Assembly (NCBI GenBank): GCA_963676635.1
Contig: OY781105.1
Span: 2,542,001-2,606,000, forward strand
DNA: 64,000 bases
Origin: GCA-002708315 sp963676635
Lineage (GTDB): Bacteria > Bacteroidota > Bacteroidia > Bacteroidales > F082
Direction: 5' to 3'
Shown in pieces: positions 17,256 through 26,947 of the stretch. The notes beneath the pieces are model-generated. The model was not told the DNA's origin, made no database searches, and saw only the letters and a list, made by a program, of their open reading frames with translations. Position 1 is the stretch's first letter. Every line of letters begins with the position of its first letter. The translations under genes were made by a program, and so were the position numbers.

Positions 17256-18375
17256 ATAGATCTGCTGCAATTCCATCAGCCATTAATTTACCTTTATCAG
17301 TCAATTTGTAAATATTACCAGCTATAGTTATCATTTTATTTTTTACAAAATTTGCTGCAGAGTTAATAAAATATATAGCAATATCATTACCAAATGCATT
17401 TCTAATATGTTCTGTATCACATCCCCATGATGTTCTTAATGAAGTCATAATATATTCGTTATACATTTGATCTTTTGTAAGAAATTCTTTTTCTTCAATA
17501 ATATCGGATATACTATTACCAGAACAATACTTTTCAATATTCAATATATTCCATTGTCTGGAAATTCCATTAAATGAGTGAGCGGATGGACCGAATCCTG
17601 CATATTTACCACCTAACCAATAGGTACTGTTATGTTTTGAATAATATCCTTTTAGTGCAAAGTTTGAAATTTCATAGTGAATAAAATTATGTTGTTCTGC
17701 TTCTTGTAAGAGAATATTAAAATGATTTATACTTTCATTTTCATTTATATTTTGCAACTTATTCTTTTTGATAAGAACATCCAAAGCTGTTTTAGATTCA
17801 ACTGTTAGAGAATATGCAGAAAGATGTGGTATAGGGTAAGAAAAAAAAATATCAAGATTTTCTTTCCATTTTTTAGTTGTTAATCCTGGAATACCGTAAA
17901 TAAGATCTATTGTAAGATTATAAAAACCAGATTTAAGTACTTTTTCAATGGCATAAATAGCATTTTTTGAATTATGAATACGATTTAGATAGATAAGATC
18001 ATCATCATGAAAGCTTTGAATACCAATACTGAATCTATTAATATTAGTGTTGTTTTTTAAACCTTGTATTTTATCATAAGTAAGTTCATCCGGATTTGCT
18101 TCAAAGGTAATTTCGACATTATCAGCAACAATATAGTTTGAATATATAATTTTCAGAATTTGTACTATTTCTTTAACATCTAAAATACTAGGTGTTCCAC
18201 CGCCAAAGTAAATAGTATTAATAATTTCATTATGAAGGTAATTTTTTCGGTCTGCAATTTCCTTTTTTAATGCTATAAGAAATCTGTCTTTGTTTTTCAG
18301 CGAAGTAGCAGAGAAAAAATTGCAATAGTAACACTTTTGTTTACAGAATGGAATATGTATGTAAATACCTGCCAA
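17245..18375 (-). CDS. hemW: Heme chaperone HemW (radical SAM, CPDH-like)
   Basis: The 376-residue radical SAM protein has the cluster motif CKQKCYYC (Cys11, Cys15, Cys18) preceded by GIYIHIPF, then FGGGTPSIL, EANPDELT, RFSIGIQSFHDDDL and DLIYGIPG. These match HemW, formerly annotated as oxygen-independent coproporphyrinogen oxidase, which carries heme to acceptor proteins. True HemN has an extra Cys in its motif (CxxxCxxCxC); here the residue after CYYCN is Phe, which supports HemW. It lies 5 bp after the hypothetical gene at 18381 on the same strand and is probably co-transcribed. Confidence 0.9.
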   Translation of the reverse strand: MAGIYIHIPFCKQKCYYCNFFSATSLKNKDRFLIALKKEIADRKNYLHNEIINTIYFGGGTPSILDVKEIVQILKIIYSNYIVADNVEITFEANPDELTYDKIQGLKNNTNINRFSIGIQSFHDDDLIYLNRIHNSKNAIYAIEKVLKSGFYNLTIDLIYGIPGLTTKKWKENLDIFFSYPIPHLSAYSLTVESKTALDVLIKKNKLQNINENESINHFNILLQEAEQHNFIHYEISNFALKGYYSKHNSTYWLGGKYAGFGPSAHSFNGISRQWNILNIEKYCSGNSISDIIEEKEFLTKDQMYNEYIMTSLRTSWGCDTEHIRNAFGNDIAIYFINSAANFVKNKMITIAGNIYKLTDKGKLMADGIAADLFIE

Positions 18376-18380
18376 TAGAA

Positions 18381-19019
18381 TTAGAAAAGTTTATCAATAT
18401 CATCTTTTAATGAACTTCCTGTTTTAGGTTTTAAATATCCTTTAAATTTGTTCTTAAAAAATTCAACAGTATCATTATTAGGAATATATCTTATGTAAAG
18501 ATACATGTCATCATATGTTGATAATAGATTACCTGATTTATCAATAATGTCAAATTTAAAATTAATAGTATCTTTATAAGAACAGTACTTATTTTTTATA
18601 CTATTAATGATTTCTTGTTTTTCATAATCAGAAAGGATATGATCTGAGTATACCTTTGTTGCGGCAAAGAAAAAATCTTTATCACAGAAATGAAGTTGAG
18701 TCAGAAATTTAAACTGATGAGTAGAATATCTGTAGTAATAAATACTATGATTTTGTATAAATTTTAGACCATCAGTTAATTTATAAGCTTCTTCACCAAA
18801 AATTGTTTTAATAATTTTTGGAGTTATATTCTCAAGAAAGCATCCCTGTATTTGTATTTTTAAATCTGTATTAATTATAGATTCATTATCAAAATGACTT
18901 ATTGCCTCATTAAAATCCTGAATAGTTAAAAGTAAATTTTCACGATGATAAAACGAGGCACCTTTTTTATGAGCGTTCTTTTTAGATGATTTAAATAATG
19001 AAGCCATGAATTTACGCAT
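18381..19019 (-). CDS. Hypothetical protein, 212 residues
   Basis: No recognised family. The N-terminus is basic and polar (MASLFKSSKKNAHKKG), with no signal peptide, and the rest is a soluble mixed alpha/beta sequence rich in Phe and Tyr. Translation may begin at the first Met or at the internal Met5. A -7 element (TATCTTTG) lies 13 bp upstream, and hemW follows after 5 bp, so it probably leads a two-gene unit. It is likely a cytoplasmic protein; I cannot assign a role. Confidence 0.65.
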   Translation of the reverse strand: MRKFMASLFKSSKKNAHKKGASFYHRENLLLTIQDFNEAISHFDNESIINTDLKIQIQGCFLENITPKIIKTIFGEEAYKLTDGLKFIQNHSIYYYRYSTHQFKFLTQLHFCDKDFFFAATKVYSDHILSDYEKQEIINSIKNKYCSYKDTINFKFDIIDKSGNLLSTYDDMYLYIRYIPNNDTVEFFKNKFKGYLKPKTGSSLKDDIDKLF

Positions 19020-19032
19020 TTAGCAGTTTATG

Positions 19033-19040
19033 CAAAGATA
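19033..19040 (-). promoter_or_regulatory. Bacteroidota -7 promoter element upstream of 19019
   Basis: TATCTTTG on the minus strand, 13 bp before the start codon, implying a very short leader. Confidence 0.6.
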
Positions 19041-19071
19041 ATATTTATAGAATATACATGTAAATATTACA

Positions 19072-20529
19072 CTATTTTTTAAAAGATGATTTTTCCATTA
19101 GTATAAAGAAAACGGAATATGAAATAAGCATCAATGAAGCAATTAAATAATAAGAAATAGTAGTATTTTCAAGCTTAGATGAAAAAAAGAAAATTGCCAA
19201 TGCTAATATTGTATATGACAAAATTTTAATGATATTATATTTGATTTTAAATACACGTTGACCCCAGAAATAGGAAAAAGTCAGCATTAAAAAATTAGCA
19301 CCAAAGTTTGCCCAGGCAGCTCCTGATATACCGTATTTTGGAATTAGAAATATATTAAGAAGTATAACAGAAACACCTCCTGTAACAGCAATAATTGCTC
19401 CGTACAAGGTTTTATTAGTAAGTTTATACCAAACAGAAAGATTATAGTATAATCCCATCATAAGCTTTGAAATAAGTATTATAGGTACAATAGATAATCC
19501 AATCCAGAAAGCTTCACCAATAAAATATTTGAAAGCATTAATATATAACATCACCATTAGAAAAATAAACCATGAAAAACCTGTAAATACTGACATTACA
19601 TTACTGTAGGTTTCCTTTGCGTTTTTTTTGGATGCTTCTGCAAAGAAAAAGGGTTCTGCTGCATATCTGAACATTTGTGTAAACAGCATCATAATAATTG
19701 CAAGTTTAAAACAAGCACCATAAATGCCAAGCTGTGCATCAGCAGTAGTTTTATCAGGAAGAAGATATTTAAGCAGTATTTTATCACTGACTTCAGTAAT
19801 CATAAAGGCTAAAGAAACCACTAGGATAGGTAATCCATAATCCAGCATTTTTTTTAGCAACTGTTTATCGATAGATAATTTAAATGCTCTAAACTCGTGC
19901 CAAAGCAACAACAATGTTGAAAACGAACCAATAAAATTTGCAATAAAGATAAATGATACCAAATTTGTGCTTCTGTATACTGGTAGCTTATTAAGATTAT
20001 CTCCTTCTATTCGTGGTATTACAATTAAAAATATAATATTTAGTGAAATAGTAATTAAAACGCTAATTATTCTCACATAAGAAAATTTTAGCGCCTTTTT
20101 TTTATATCTTAAATATGCGAAAGGAATTGCTGTTAATGAATCCATTATAATAATACCCGCAACCAGAAGTATGTATTCTTTATTATAGGGATATTGAATT
20201 AGTCTGGCAATATCACCGGTAAAGAAAACTATAATAGCTAGAAAAATACCAGCAATTATTAAAATGGCTGATGTTGCTGTGTTAAATACTTTATGAGGAT
20301 TTTCGCTTAAGTTTGCATATCTGAAAAATGCTGTTTCCATTCCAAATGTTAGAATAACTAACAGTATAGCCACATATGAATACAATAATGTTACTTGTCC
20401 ATATTGCGCTTCAGTGAACACGAATATTGTATAAAGTGGGACTAGTAAATAATTAAGAAATCTTGGTACCATCGTACCAAGTCCATAAATTGCAGTTTCG
20501 CCGGCAAGCTTTTTTATAGGATTGCTCAT
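19072..20529 (-). CDS. Polysaccharide flippase of the Wzx/MATE type
   Basis: This 485-residue membrane protein has about 14 hydrophobic helices and begins MSNPIKKLAGETAIYGLGTMVPRFLNYLLVPLYT, the usual N-terminus of Bacteroidota oligosaccharide flippases (MOP superfamily). It should move lipid-linked oligosaccharide across the inner membrane. Glycosyltransferases are not adjacent. A close -7-like sequence, TAATTTTG at 20534-20541, would start transcription almost at the ATG, so a near-leaderless mRNA is possible in addition to read-through from the kinase gene 43 bp upstream. Confidence 0.9.
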   Translation of the reverse strand: MSNPIKKLAGETAIYGLGTMVPRFLNYLLVPLYTIFVFTEAQYGQVTLLYSYVAILLVILTFGMETAFFRYANLSENPHKVFNTATSAILIIAGIFLAIIVFFTGDIARLIQYPYNKEYILLVAGIIIMDSLTAIPFAYLRYKKKALKFSYVRIISVLITISLNIIFLIVIPRIEGDNLNKLPVYRSTNLVSFIFIANFIGSFSTLLLLWHEFRAFKLSIDKQLLKKMLDYGLPILVVSLAFMITEVSDKILLKYLLPDKTTADAQLGIYGACFKLAIIMMLFTQMFRYAAEPFFFAEASKKNAKETYSNVMSVFTGFSWFIFLMVMLYINAFKYFIGEAFWIGLSIVPIILISKLMMGLYYNLSVWYKLTNKTLYGAIIAVTGGVSVILLNIFLIPKYGISGAAWANFGANFLMLTFSYFWGQRVFKIKYNIIKILSYTILALAIFFFSSKLENTTISYYLIASLMLISYSVFFILMEKSSFKK

Positions 20530-20572
20530 ATGCCAAAATTAGATAAAATCAATATTGAAATGAATAACGGAA

Positions 20573-23500
20573 TTATTTTATTAAAAATTGTAAAGTAAAA
20601 ATAGTGCCCTTGCCTTTATCTGAAACAAAAGTTATCTTCCCTCCTGTTTCATTTATAATTGTTTTAACTATTGCTAAACCTAATCCTGTTCCACTTGATT
20701 TTGTTGTAAAATAGGGCTGAAATATTTTCGATTTCATATCATCAGGAATACCTTTCCCATTATCAGATACTGTAACTTTTATTGATTTCTTATCCTTAAT
20801 TGTAAGAATAGAAATTTTTGCATTATTTACACCAACTAAAGCTTGTAATGCATTTTTAATGAGATTATTAAATACTCTTAATATATCTTCTTCAAATGCA
20901 ATAATTGTAAAATCTTCATTTTCTGGAAGGAAATTTGTAGTGATTTTTGTGTTTTTACGTTTATCAAATGTATTTACTGAAGCTTCAATAACTTTTCGAA
21001 GATCTGTTTTGTTTGTTTTTCTTTTTCTAGCTTTAGCAATATTTGAAAAATCTTCTGCAACATTATTAAGTACTTCTATTTGTTTTATGAGAGAATTACT
21101 TATGTCTTTGAGTTTGGATTCAAAATCAGGATCATTATTTTTATATGCTTTTTCAAGATATTGGACATTAAGACGCATGGGAGTAAGCGGGTTTTTTATT
21201 TCATGGGCTATCTGTTGTGCATTTTCTCGCCATGCGCTTTCTCTTTCATTTTGTTTTATTAAATCAGCACTTTGTTCAAGTTTTTGAACCATTTTGTTGT
21301 ATTCATGAATTAGTGCTCCAATTTCGTCTTTTCTTTTCCAGTTAAATTTTTCGTTGGTTTTATCAATACTCACTTTTGACATTTTTTGTTGCAATAATCT
21401 TAATGGACGTATTAAATATCCTGAAAAGATTATTGCCAGAATAGTGCCTGCAATACCTATTATAATATATATATTTATGAGATAGCTGATCATAGTAAAA
21501 AATGATCTGTTAATTTCTGATTGTTTTGCAAAGTATGGAAGATTAACAATGCCTGCTGGTTCAATGCTGTTTAGTATTAGTGGTGAATATGAGGAATAAT
21601 AAGTAAGAGAGCCGATTTTTTCATTTGTAATGAAGTGTAGTTTGTTATTATTGAAAATTGCCTCGTATGCGTCTCTGTTTATAAGATCTGATTGAAGATA
21701 TTTATCAAAAATTTCAGGACGTGAAGTTGCTATCAGTATTCCTTCTGTGTTGTAAAGATTAATGTCTGAAAAGAAAACCAAAGAGAACTTTCTAAGAAGA
21801 TTATGTAGTACTTCTGGATTTGTTTGATCAAGGGTATTAATATTATTAAGTTTATGTTGTAGTTCAATAATTACAGAGTTTGTTTTTTCATTGAGTTGGT
21901 CTGCTATATTCTGTCGATTATTTTGATCAATATATAAAAGAGTGAAAAATGCTAGTATAAGAAATGATAATGTAAGCGTGGCGATAATAAATATTTGAAG
22001 TCGGGTTGAAAAACTTCTGTAAAACAAACTACGTACTTTTCGGAATTTAAGAATCAAGTAAAAGAATGCTGATAAAAAAGTAAATATGAAAAATGTGATA
22101 GAAAAGATAAAAATTCTTGACGATACTGCCAATTCTGGTTTACTAACAATAATATATATACCATCTGAATTTTTAATGGTGTAGTGTATATAATCGTTTT
22201 CTTTGATGAAATTGTCACGTCCTAAGAAAAATGATTCTGGAATTGTAGTTGTATAATCGTAATCACCAAATTTATATATAAGATTACTGTTTGAATAGTT
22301 AGCAATAGAATATCCTGAGAGGTTAAGTTTGTTTGCTTTGCTGTCTATAAGTAACTCGGGGTAACCTAGCCCTTCCGGGATATGCGATGATATAAATTCT
22401 ACAAAAACAAATGCACTGTCGTCAGGTATTTGTGGTTTTTTAAAATTTATTTGGTAGATGTAATAAAGACTTTCTGTGTTAGTTTTAACATTAAAAAGTA
22501 TTGAATCAATGGCTTGTAGTGAATAATCGGCTACTATAGAATGAAAATAATCTATACAATTATAAATATCACCTTCGGGCTGTATTTCTATTAATTCATT
22601 TTCACGACAGATGGTAATTTGAATATCATATTTATAATTAAGATCTGAAAAGTATTTATTTATTATATATTCTGCAATATTTAAATCATCTTCAGGTGTT
22701 GATATAGAGTCAAAAATATCATTAATGAGTAAAGAATCTTGTTGGATATAATTATGAACAGATAGTATTTCTTTTTCAAGTACTTCATCATTACAAATAG
22801 CGAGTGTTTCTGCAATTTGTTTATGAATGTCGTTAATTCTTTTCTGTGATGTAAGATTAAATATTGTAGATGTAAGTATTGATAATATTAAAATAATAAA
22901 GAAATAATTAAAAAACTTGTTTCGGTTATATAAACCTGGTAGTTCGTATAAAAGAAAAATGATAATAATGAATAAAGTACTTATTAAAATTAATTTGATA
23001 TTAAATTTGATAACGAAATAGTACCCCATTGCTGTTAACAATATTAGAATAATTGAAATAAACCATGGGATATTTAATTTACCTGTGTTATTAAGTATGT
23101 GTCTTGTTAATATGAATAGAGATATGTTAATGATAATTATTAAGGTAAGTGCTGTTATACTTGGATAATCAAGAAGATCTGAAAGATCATTTGTGTGCAA
23201 AAGATATAATGAAATGGTCTTGTAAATCATCCACGATGAAACAAAGTAAAAAATACTTATTACTATTATGACAGGTGGTGATAAGTTTATGTTTTTTCTG
23301 AATTTAAATTTAATATCTGAAGTCGAAACAATTAATGCTGTTGCTAGAAGAGATGAAATTACGAGATAATTCCATTTAAAATTGAAGCATAATAAAGGAC
23401 AATAAATATTAATAGCAACTAATAAAGAAGCCGAAATTATGGTAATTAAAAAATAATAACTTTTTCTTTTACTAATAAAATTATGAATATTTAGAAATGT

Positions 23501-24127
23501 CAGGACTAATAGCAATGTTAAAAGTATCACATATAAAACTATTGTAAGAGATTTAATATTATTGCTGGTTTCCGTAAAAGTATTAGAAGTAATATTAAGA
23601 ATAAACTTTTCATTAGTATTAAATATATTAAGGCCTGTTTGTTTTTTATCTTTGCTTAAAACAAGATTTTCACAGTTATAAAGATTATTGTTGCTATTTA
23701 GAAAATGATTATTGACAAGATAATCTGCTTTAATTTGTTTTAATAAAAAGTAGGTTGTGTCATTTGTATTTTTTGAAGAGTATAGATACCATCCTGTGAG
23801 ATTGTGGGTAATTGAATAATTTGCATCAGGAGTTAGATTTAATATAAATTCCGGAGATATTTTATTGTTATTCCAAAATATTATTTCTTTCTGATGAATA
23901 ACAAAAAGAAGAAAATCTGTTGAATTCAGTGAATTTACTTTAGAAAAGTTTATGTCCCTGAGAGTATTATTGAGATCCGTTCCTTCTGTCTCAATTTTAT
24001 TGGATGCTTTATGTAGAGATTTATCAGAAGAATATCCTTTACCAACATAAGCTACACTTACGGATATTGTAAGTAGGATAACTGTTAGTATCAGATAATA
24101 CAGGTTTATTTGATTTGATTTTAACAA
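20573..24127 (-). CDS. Large NtrY-like sensor histidine kinase
   Basis: The 1184-residue kinase has an N-terminal membrane part: one helix near residue 10-28, an exported segment, and a cluster of helices around 195-430. A large extracytoplasmic domain of about 250 residues and another helix follow, then a second exported loop and a helix leading into HAMP (about 905-960). His975 lies in AHEIKNPLTPMRLN, the NtrY-type H box. The ATPase domain has N box NNLIKNALQAL, G1 DNGKGIP and G2 SGTGLGLAIVK. No response regulator lies nearby. It is the last gene of the mnmG unit, 18 bp after the methyltransferase. Confidence 0.92.
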   Translation of the reverse strand: MLKSNQINLYYLILTVILLTISVSVAYVGKGYSSDKSLHKASNKIETEGTDLNNTLRDINFSKVNSLNSTDFLLFVIHQKEIIFWNNNKISPEFILNLTPDANYSITHNLTGWYLYSSKNTNDTTYFLLKQIKADYLVNNHFLNSNNNLYNCENLVLSKDKKQTGLNIFNTNEKFILNITSNTFTETSNNIKSLTIVLYVILLTLLLVLTFLNIHNFISKRKSYYFLITIISASLLVAINIYCPLLCFNFKWNYLVISSLLATALIVSTSDIKFKFRKNINLSPPVIIVISIFYFVSSWMIYKTISLYLLHTNDLSDLLDYPSITALTLIIIINISLFILTRHILNNTGKLNIPWFISIILILLTAMGYYFVIKFNIKLILISTLFIIIIFLLYELPGLYNRNKFFNYFFIILILSILTSTIFNLTSQKRINDIHKQIAETLAICNDEVLEKEILSVHNYIQQDSLLINDIFDSISTPEDDLNIAEYIINKYFSDLNYKYDIQITICRENELIEIQPEGDIYNCIDYFHSIVADYSLQAIDSILFNVKTNTESLYYIYQINFKKPQIPDDSAFVFVEFISSHIPEGLGYPELLIDSKANKLNLSGYSIANYSNSNLIYKFGDYDYTTTIPESFFLGRDNFIKENDYIHYTIKNSDGIYIIVSKPELAVSSRIFIFSITFFIFTFLSAFFYLILKFRKVRSLFYRSFSTRLQIFIIATLTLSFLILAFFTLLYIDQNNRQNIADQLNEKTNSVIIELQHKLNNINTLDQTNPEVLHNLLRKFSLVFFSDINLYNTEGILIATSRPEIFDKYLQSDLINRDAYEAIFNNNKLHFITNEKIGSLTYYSSYSPLILNSIEPAGIVNLPYFAKQSEINRSFFTMISYLINIYIIIGIAGTILAIIFSGYLIRPLRLLQQKMSKVSIDKTNEKFNWKRKDEIGALIHEYNKMVQKLEQSADLIKQNERESAWRENAQQIAHEIKNPLTPMRLNVQYLEKAYKNNDPDFESKLKDISNSLIKQIEVLNNVAEDFSNIAKARKRKTNKTDLRKVIEASVNTFDKRKNTKITTNFLPENEDFTIIAFEEDILRVFNNLIKNALQALVGVNNAKISILTIKDKKSIKVTVSDNGKGIPDDMKSKIFQPYFTTKSSGTGLGLAIVKTIINETGGKITFVSDKGKGTIFTLQFLIK

Positions 24128-24145
24128 TGTTATATTATTATCCTG

Positions 24146-25021
24146 TTATTTTTGTTTTTTCACCACAAAAATCATGCTGGAATAGTTATTATCTTTTTTT
24201 GCTTTTATGTTGCTAAGTAATCCTCTGATTGCTGCGCGTATCCATACTAATTTGTGATGGAGATATTTCTCACTTAGCAAACTTACATAGAACGCATCTA
24301 GTTTCATTGGATGACTTTCAATTATTTTTAGATTATTTTTTGCGAGTATAATTCTCAGGCTTTCTTTAGTGAAATGAAATAGATGTCTTGGTACATCAAG
24401 AGCGGCCCAGATTTTTCCATAGTATTTTGAGTCTGGTGCGTTGAAATTAGGTACAGCTATAATACCTATTCCATCATCTTTAATCAGTTGTGAAAAAATA
24501 GCAAGTCTGTTACTGATATCGGGAACATGTTCTAAAACGTGCCACATTGATACGACATCAAATTTCTCTTGCGTTAAATTTTTTAGTTGTGGTAGATTTA
24601 GAACATCTAATTTATAATTATTTATAGCTAATTCCCTTGCTTTGTTTGAAGGCTCTACCCCTTTTACTGCCCAACCATTTGATTTAAAGTGATATAATAA
24701 CTCACCTGTTCCACATCCGATGTCTAATAACTTCCCTTTTTTAATATATTTAGTAACTATTTTATATTTATGCTTTAAGTTCCACGACCTCAAATAGTTG
24801 TACACTTTACCTACAATTCCGTTGTTTTTTGTATCGTGTGATAAATATTCTGTTGTTTCATAATATTTATCAAGATTACTGGGTATAGGATTTGTGTAAT
24901 TCAGTTTGCAGTCTTCACAATGAAGCAATGTAAATATTTCATTTGTAAGAAAGAAATCTTGTGTTTCAAATAATGTGGAGATGTTTTTACTACCGCATGA
25001 TGGACAAAAGTGTTTATTCAT
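24146..25021 (-). CDS. Class I SAM-dependent methyltransferase with N-terminal zinc ribbon
   Basis: The N-terminus has two Cys pairs (CPSCGSK and CEDCKL) forming a zinc-ribbon-like knuckle. The methyltransferase core follows, with motif I LLDIGCGTGELL, then GVEPS and VVSMWHVLEHVPD. This layout is common in cell-surface or secondary-metabolite methyltransferases of unknown substrate. The start is placed at MNKHFCPSC (25021). The upstream ATG at 25030 would make the coding region touch the parS site. It sits in the mnmG unit, 26 bp after mnmG. Confidence 0.85.
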   Translation of the reverse strand: MNKHFCPSCGSKNISTLFETQDFFLTNEIFTLLHCEDCKLNYTNPIPSNLDKYYETTEYLSHDTKNNGIVGKVYNYLRSWNLKHKYKIVTKYIKKGKLLDIGCGTGELLYHFKSNGWAVKGVEPSNKARELAINNYKLDVLNLPQLKNLTQEKFDVVSMWHVLEHVPDISNRLAIFSQLIKDDGIGIIAVPNFNAPDSKYYGKIWAALDVPRHLFHFTKESLRIILAKNNLKIIESHPMKLDAFYVSLLSEKYLHHKLVWIRAAIRGLLSNIKAKKDNNYSSMIFVVKKQK

Positions 25022-25029
25022 AGTTACCA

Positions 25030-25045
25030 TGTTTCACGTGAAACA
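25030..25045. promoter_or_regulatory. parS-type centromere site (exact consensus)
   Basis: TGTTTCACGTGAAACA is a perfect 16-bp palindrome identical to the canonical ParB-binding parS sequence. It lies in the 26-bp gap between the mnmG stop and the methyltransferase start. ParB loads at such sites to organise and segregate the origin region. Confidence 0.9.
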
Positions 25046-25047
25046 AT

Positions 25048-26916
25048 CTATCTGCCGAGATAGACTGCAATAACATTAATATCTGAAGGGGAAACGCCAC
25101 TAATACGTGATGCCTGCCCAAGTGTAGTCGGCTTAATTTTTGTTAATTTTTGTCGAGCTTCTGTTGAAATTGAAAGCAAGCTGTTATAATCAAAATTTTC
25201 TTTTAATGGAATGTCTTCAAGTTTTGAAAGTTTTATAGCCATTTCTCTTTCTTTTTGAATATATCCTTCATACTTAATGGTAATTTCTGTGCTTTCAAGC
25301 TCTGTATTATTGAGGTTGTTTTCTTTTACATAATCAGAAATATATTGATTTACTTCTATTATATCATATATGTTAATTTCCGGGCGCAATAATAATTCAG
25401 TAGCTTTAATTTTTTGACGTAGTTGTGAGCTGTTTTTTTTCTTTAACACCTCCCCTGCTTCTTGTGGAACAATACTTTCTTTTCTTAAGAATTTAATAAA
25501 ATCTTCTATTCTGGATTTTTTTGACATGGTTAGTTCATATCTTTCTTTTCTTGCCAAACCTATTTCATAACCAAGTGGCGTTAATCTGAAGTCTGCGTTA
25601 TCCTGACGAAGAAGTATTCTGTATTCTGCCCTTGAAGTAAACATTCTGTATGGTTCATCAACACCTTTTGTTATAAGGTCATCAATTAATACACCAATAT
25701 AGGCTTGATGTCTTTTTAAAACAAATGGTGGTTTGTTATTAATTTTATGATGAGCATTTATGCCTGCAATTAATCCTTGGGCTGCTGCTTCTTCATAACC
25801 TGTTGTTCCGTTAATTTGTCCTGAGAAATATAGGTTTTCAATAAGTTTAGTTTCAAGAGAATATTTTAATTGTGTAGGAGGAAAATAATCATATTCGATT
25901 GCATAACCAGGAGTAAAAATTTTTGCGTTTTCAAATCCTGGTATTTGTCTTAATGATTTTAACTGAATATCATCAGGTAACGATGAAGAGAATCCATTAA
26001 CATAATATTCAACAGTATCCCATCCTTCTGGTTCAACAAATAGCTGGTGCTTGTCTTTGTCTGCAAACCTTTCAATCTTATCTTCGATGGATGGACAGTA
26101 TCTTGGGCCTACACCTCCTATCCTACCTGCGAACATTGGTGAATCAATAAATCCCAATTTTAATGTATCATGAACTGTTGGTGAAGTGTAAGTAATCCAA
26201 CAGCTACGTTGTTTATTCGTTGTATTATTAGTGATAAATGAAAAACTTCCTGGAGATTCGTCTCCTTTTTGTTCTTCCATTTTTGAAAAATCAATGGTTC
26301 TGCCGTCTACTCGAACGGGAGTGCCTGTTTTTAATCTTGCTGTTTGAAATCCTAAATCATTTAGGTGTTCTGTTAAACCGTAAGATGATGGGTCTCCTAT
26401 TCTCCCTCCCCCAAAGTTTTTCTTTCCTATATGTATTTTACCATTTAAAAATGTTCCGTTAGTCAATATTACTGTTTTGGCAAAAATTCTTTGCCCCATT
26501 TGAGTTTCAACTCCTTTTATCTTATTATCTTCTACAATAATATTAGTAACGGTATCCTGCCAAAAATCAAGTTTTGGTATTTTCTCCAACATTTTTCGCC
26601 ATTCAATAGAAAACAATATTCTATCGTTTTGAGTTCTTGGGCTCCACATGGCAGGTCCTTTAGATTTATTAAGCATTCTGAATTGTATAGCTGTTTTGTC
26701 AGCAACAATTCCAGAGTATCCTCCTAATGCATCTATTTCGCGTAAGATTTGACCTTTAGCTACTCCACCCATTGCCGGATTACATGACATTGCTGCAATT
26801 TTTTGCATATTCATTGTAATCAATAGGGTTTTTGAACCTAAATTGGCTGCTGCTGCTGCTGCTTCAGCACCGGCGTGACCAGCACCTACTACAATTACAT
26901 CATATTTGTCAAACAT
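25048..26916 (-). CDS. mnmG: tRNA uridine-5-carboxymethylaminomethyl modification enzyme MnmG (GidA)
   Basis: MnmG, with MnmE, modifies U34 of certain tRNAs using FAD and folate. The protein, 622 residues from MFDKYDVIVVGAGHAG, has the FAD-binding dinucleotide fold, SCNPAMGGVAKGQILREIDALGG, and the later PGYAIEYDYFPPTQL and GTTGYEEAAAQG blocks; the length is normal. An upstream TTG at 26940 in the same frame lies inside the second parS site, so the ATG at 26916 is preferred. mnmE is not in the window. mnmG often lies near the replication origin, which agrees with the parS sites. Confidence 0.97.
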   Translation of the reverse strand: MFDKYDVIVVGAGHAGAEAAAAAANLGSKTLLITMNMQKIAAMSCNPAMGGVAKGQILREIDALGGYSGIVADKTAIQFRMLNKSKGPAMWSPRTQNDRILFSIEWRKMLEKIPKLDFWQDTVTNIIVEDNKIKGVETQMGQRIFAKTVILTNGTFLNGKIHIGKKNFGGGRIGDPSSYGLTEHLNDLGFQTARLKTGTPVRVDGRTIDFSKMEEQKGDESPGSFSFITNNTTNKQRSCWITYTSPTVHDTLKLGFIDSPMFAGRIGGVGPRYCPSIEDKIERFADKDKHQLFVEPEGWDTVEYYVNGFSSSLPDDIQLKSLRQIPGFENAKIFTPGYAIEYDYFPPTQLKYSLETKLIENLYFSGQINGTTGYEEAAAQGLIAGINAHHKINNKPPFVLKRHQAYIGVLIDDLITKGVDEPYRMFTSRAEYRILLRQDNADFRLTPLGYEIGLARKERYELTMSKKSRIEDFIKFLRKESIVPQEAGEVLKKKNSSQLRQKIKATELLLRPEINIYDIIEVNQYISDYVKENNLNNTELESTEITIKYEGYIQKEREMAIKLSKLEDIPLKENFDYNSLLSISTEARQKLTKIKPTTLGQASRISGVSPSDINVIAVYLGR

Positions 26917-26923
26917 GTTGTTT

Positions 26924-26939
26924 TGTTTCACGTGGAACA
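26924..26939. promoter_or_regulatory. parS-type centromere site (one mismatch)
   Basis: TGTTTCACGTGGAACA, read on the other strand as TGTTCCACGTGAAACA, differs from the canonical parS by one base. It lies 8 bp upstream of the mnmG ATG, so the mnmG coding region has a parS at each end, 1.9 kb apart. Confidence 0.85.
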
Positions 26940-26947
26940 ATTTGAAA

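Noticed and set aside
17245..18375. Oxygen-independent coproporphyrinogen III oxidase (HemN)
   Set aside because: The N-terminal motif lacks the extra Cys of HemN and the length of 376 residues fits HemW.
20859..21287. 142-residue open frame antisense to the NtrY-like kinase
   Set aside because: Ser/Phe/Leu-rich shadow of the conserved kinase domain, with no signal of its own.
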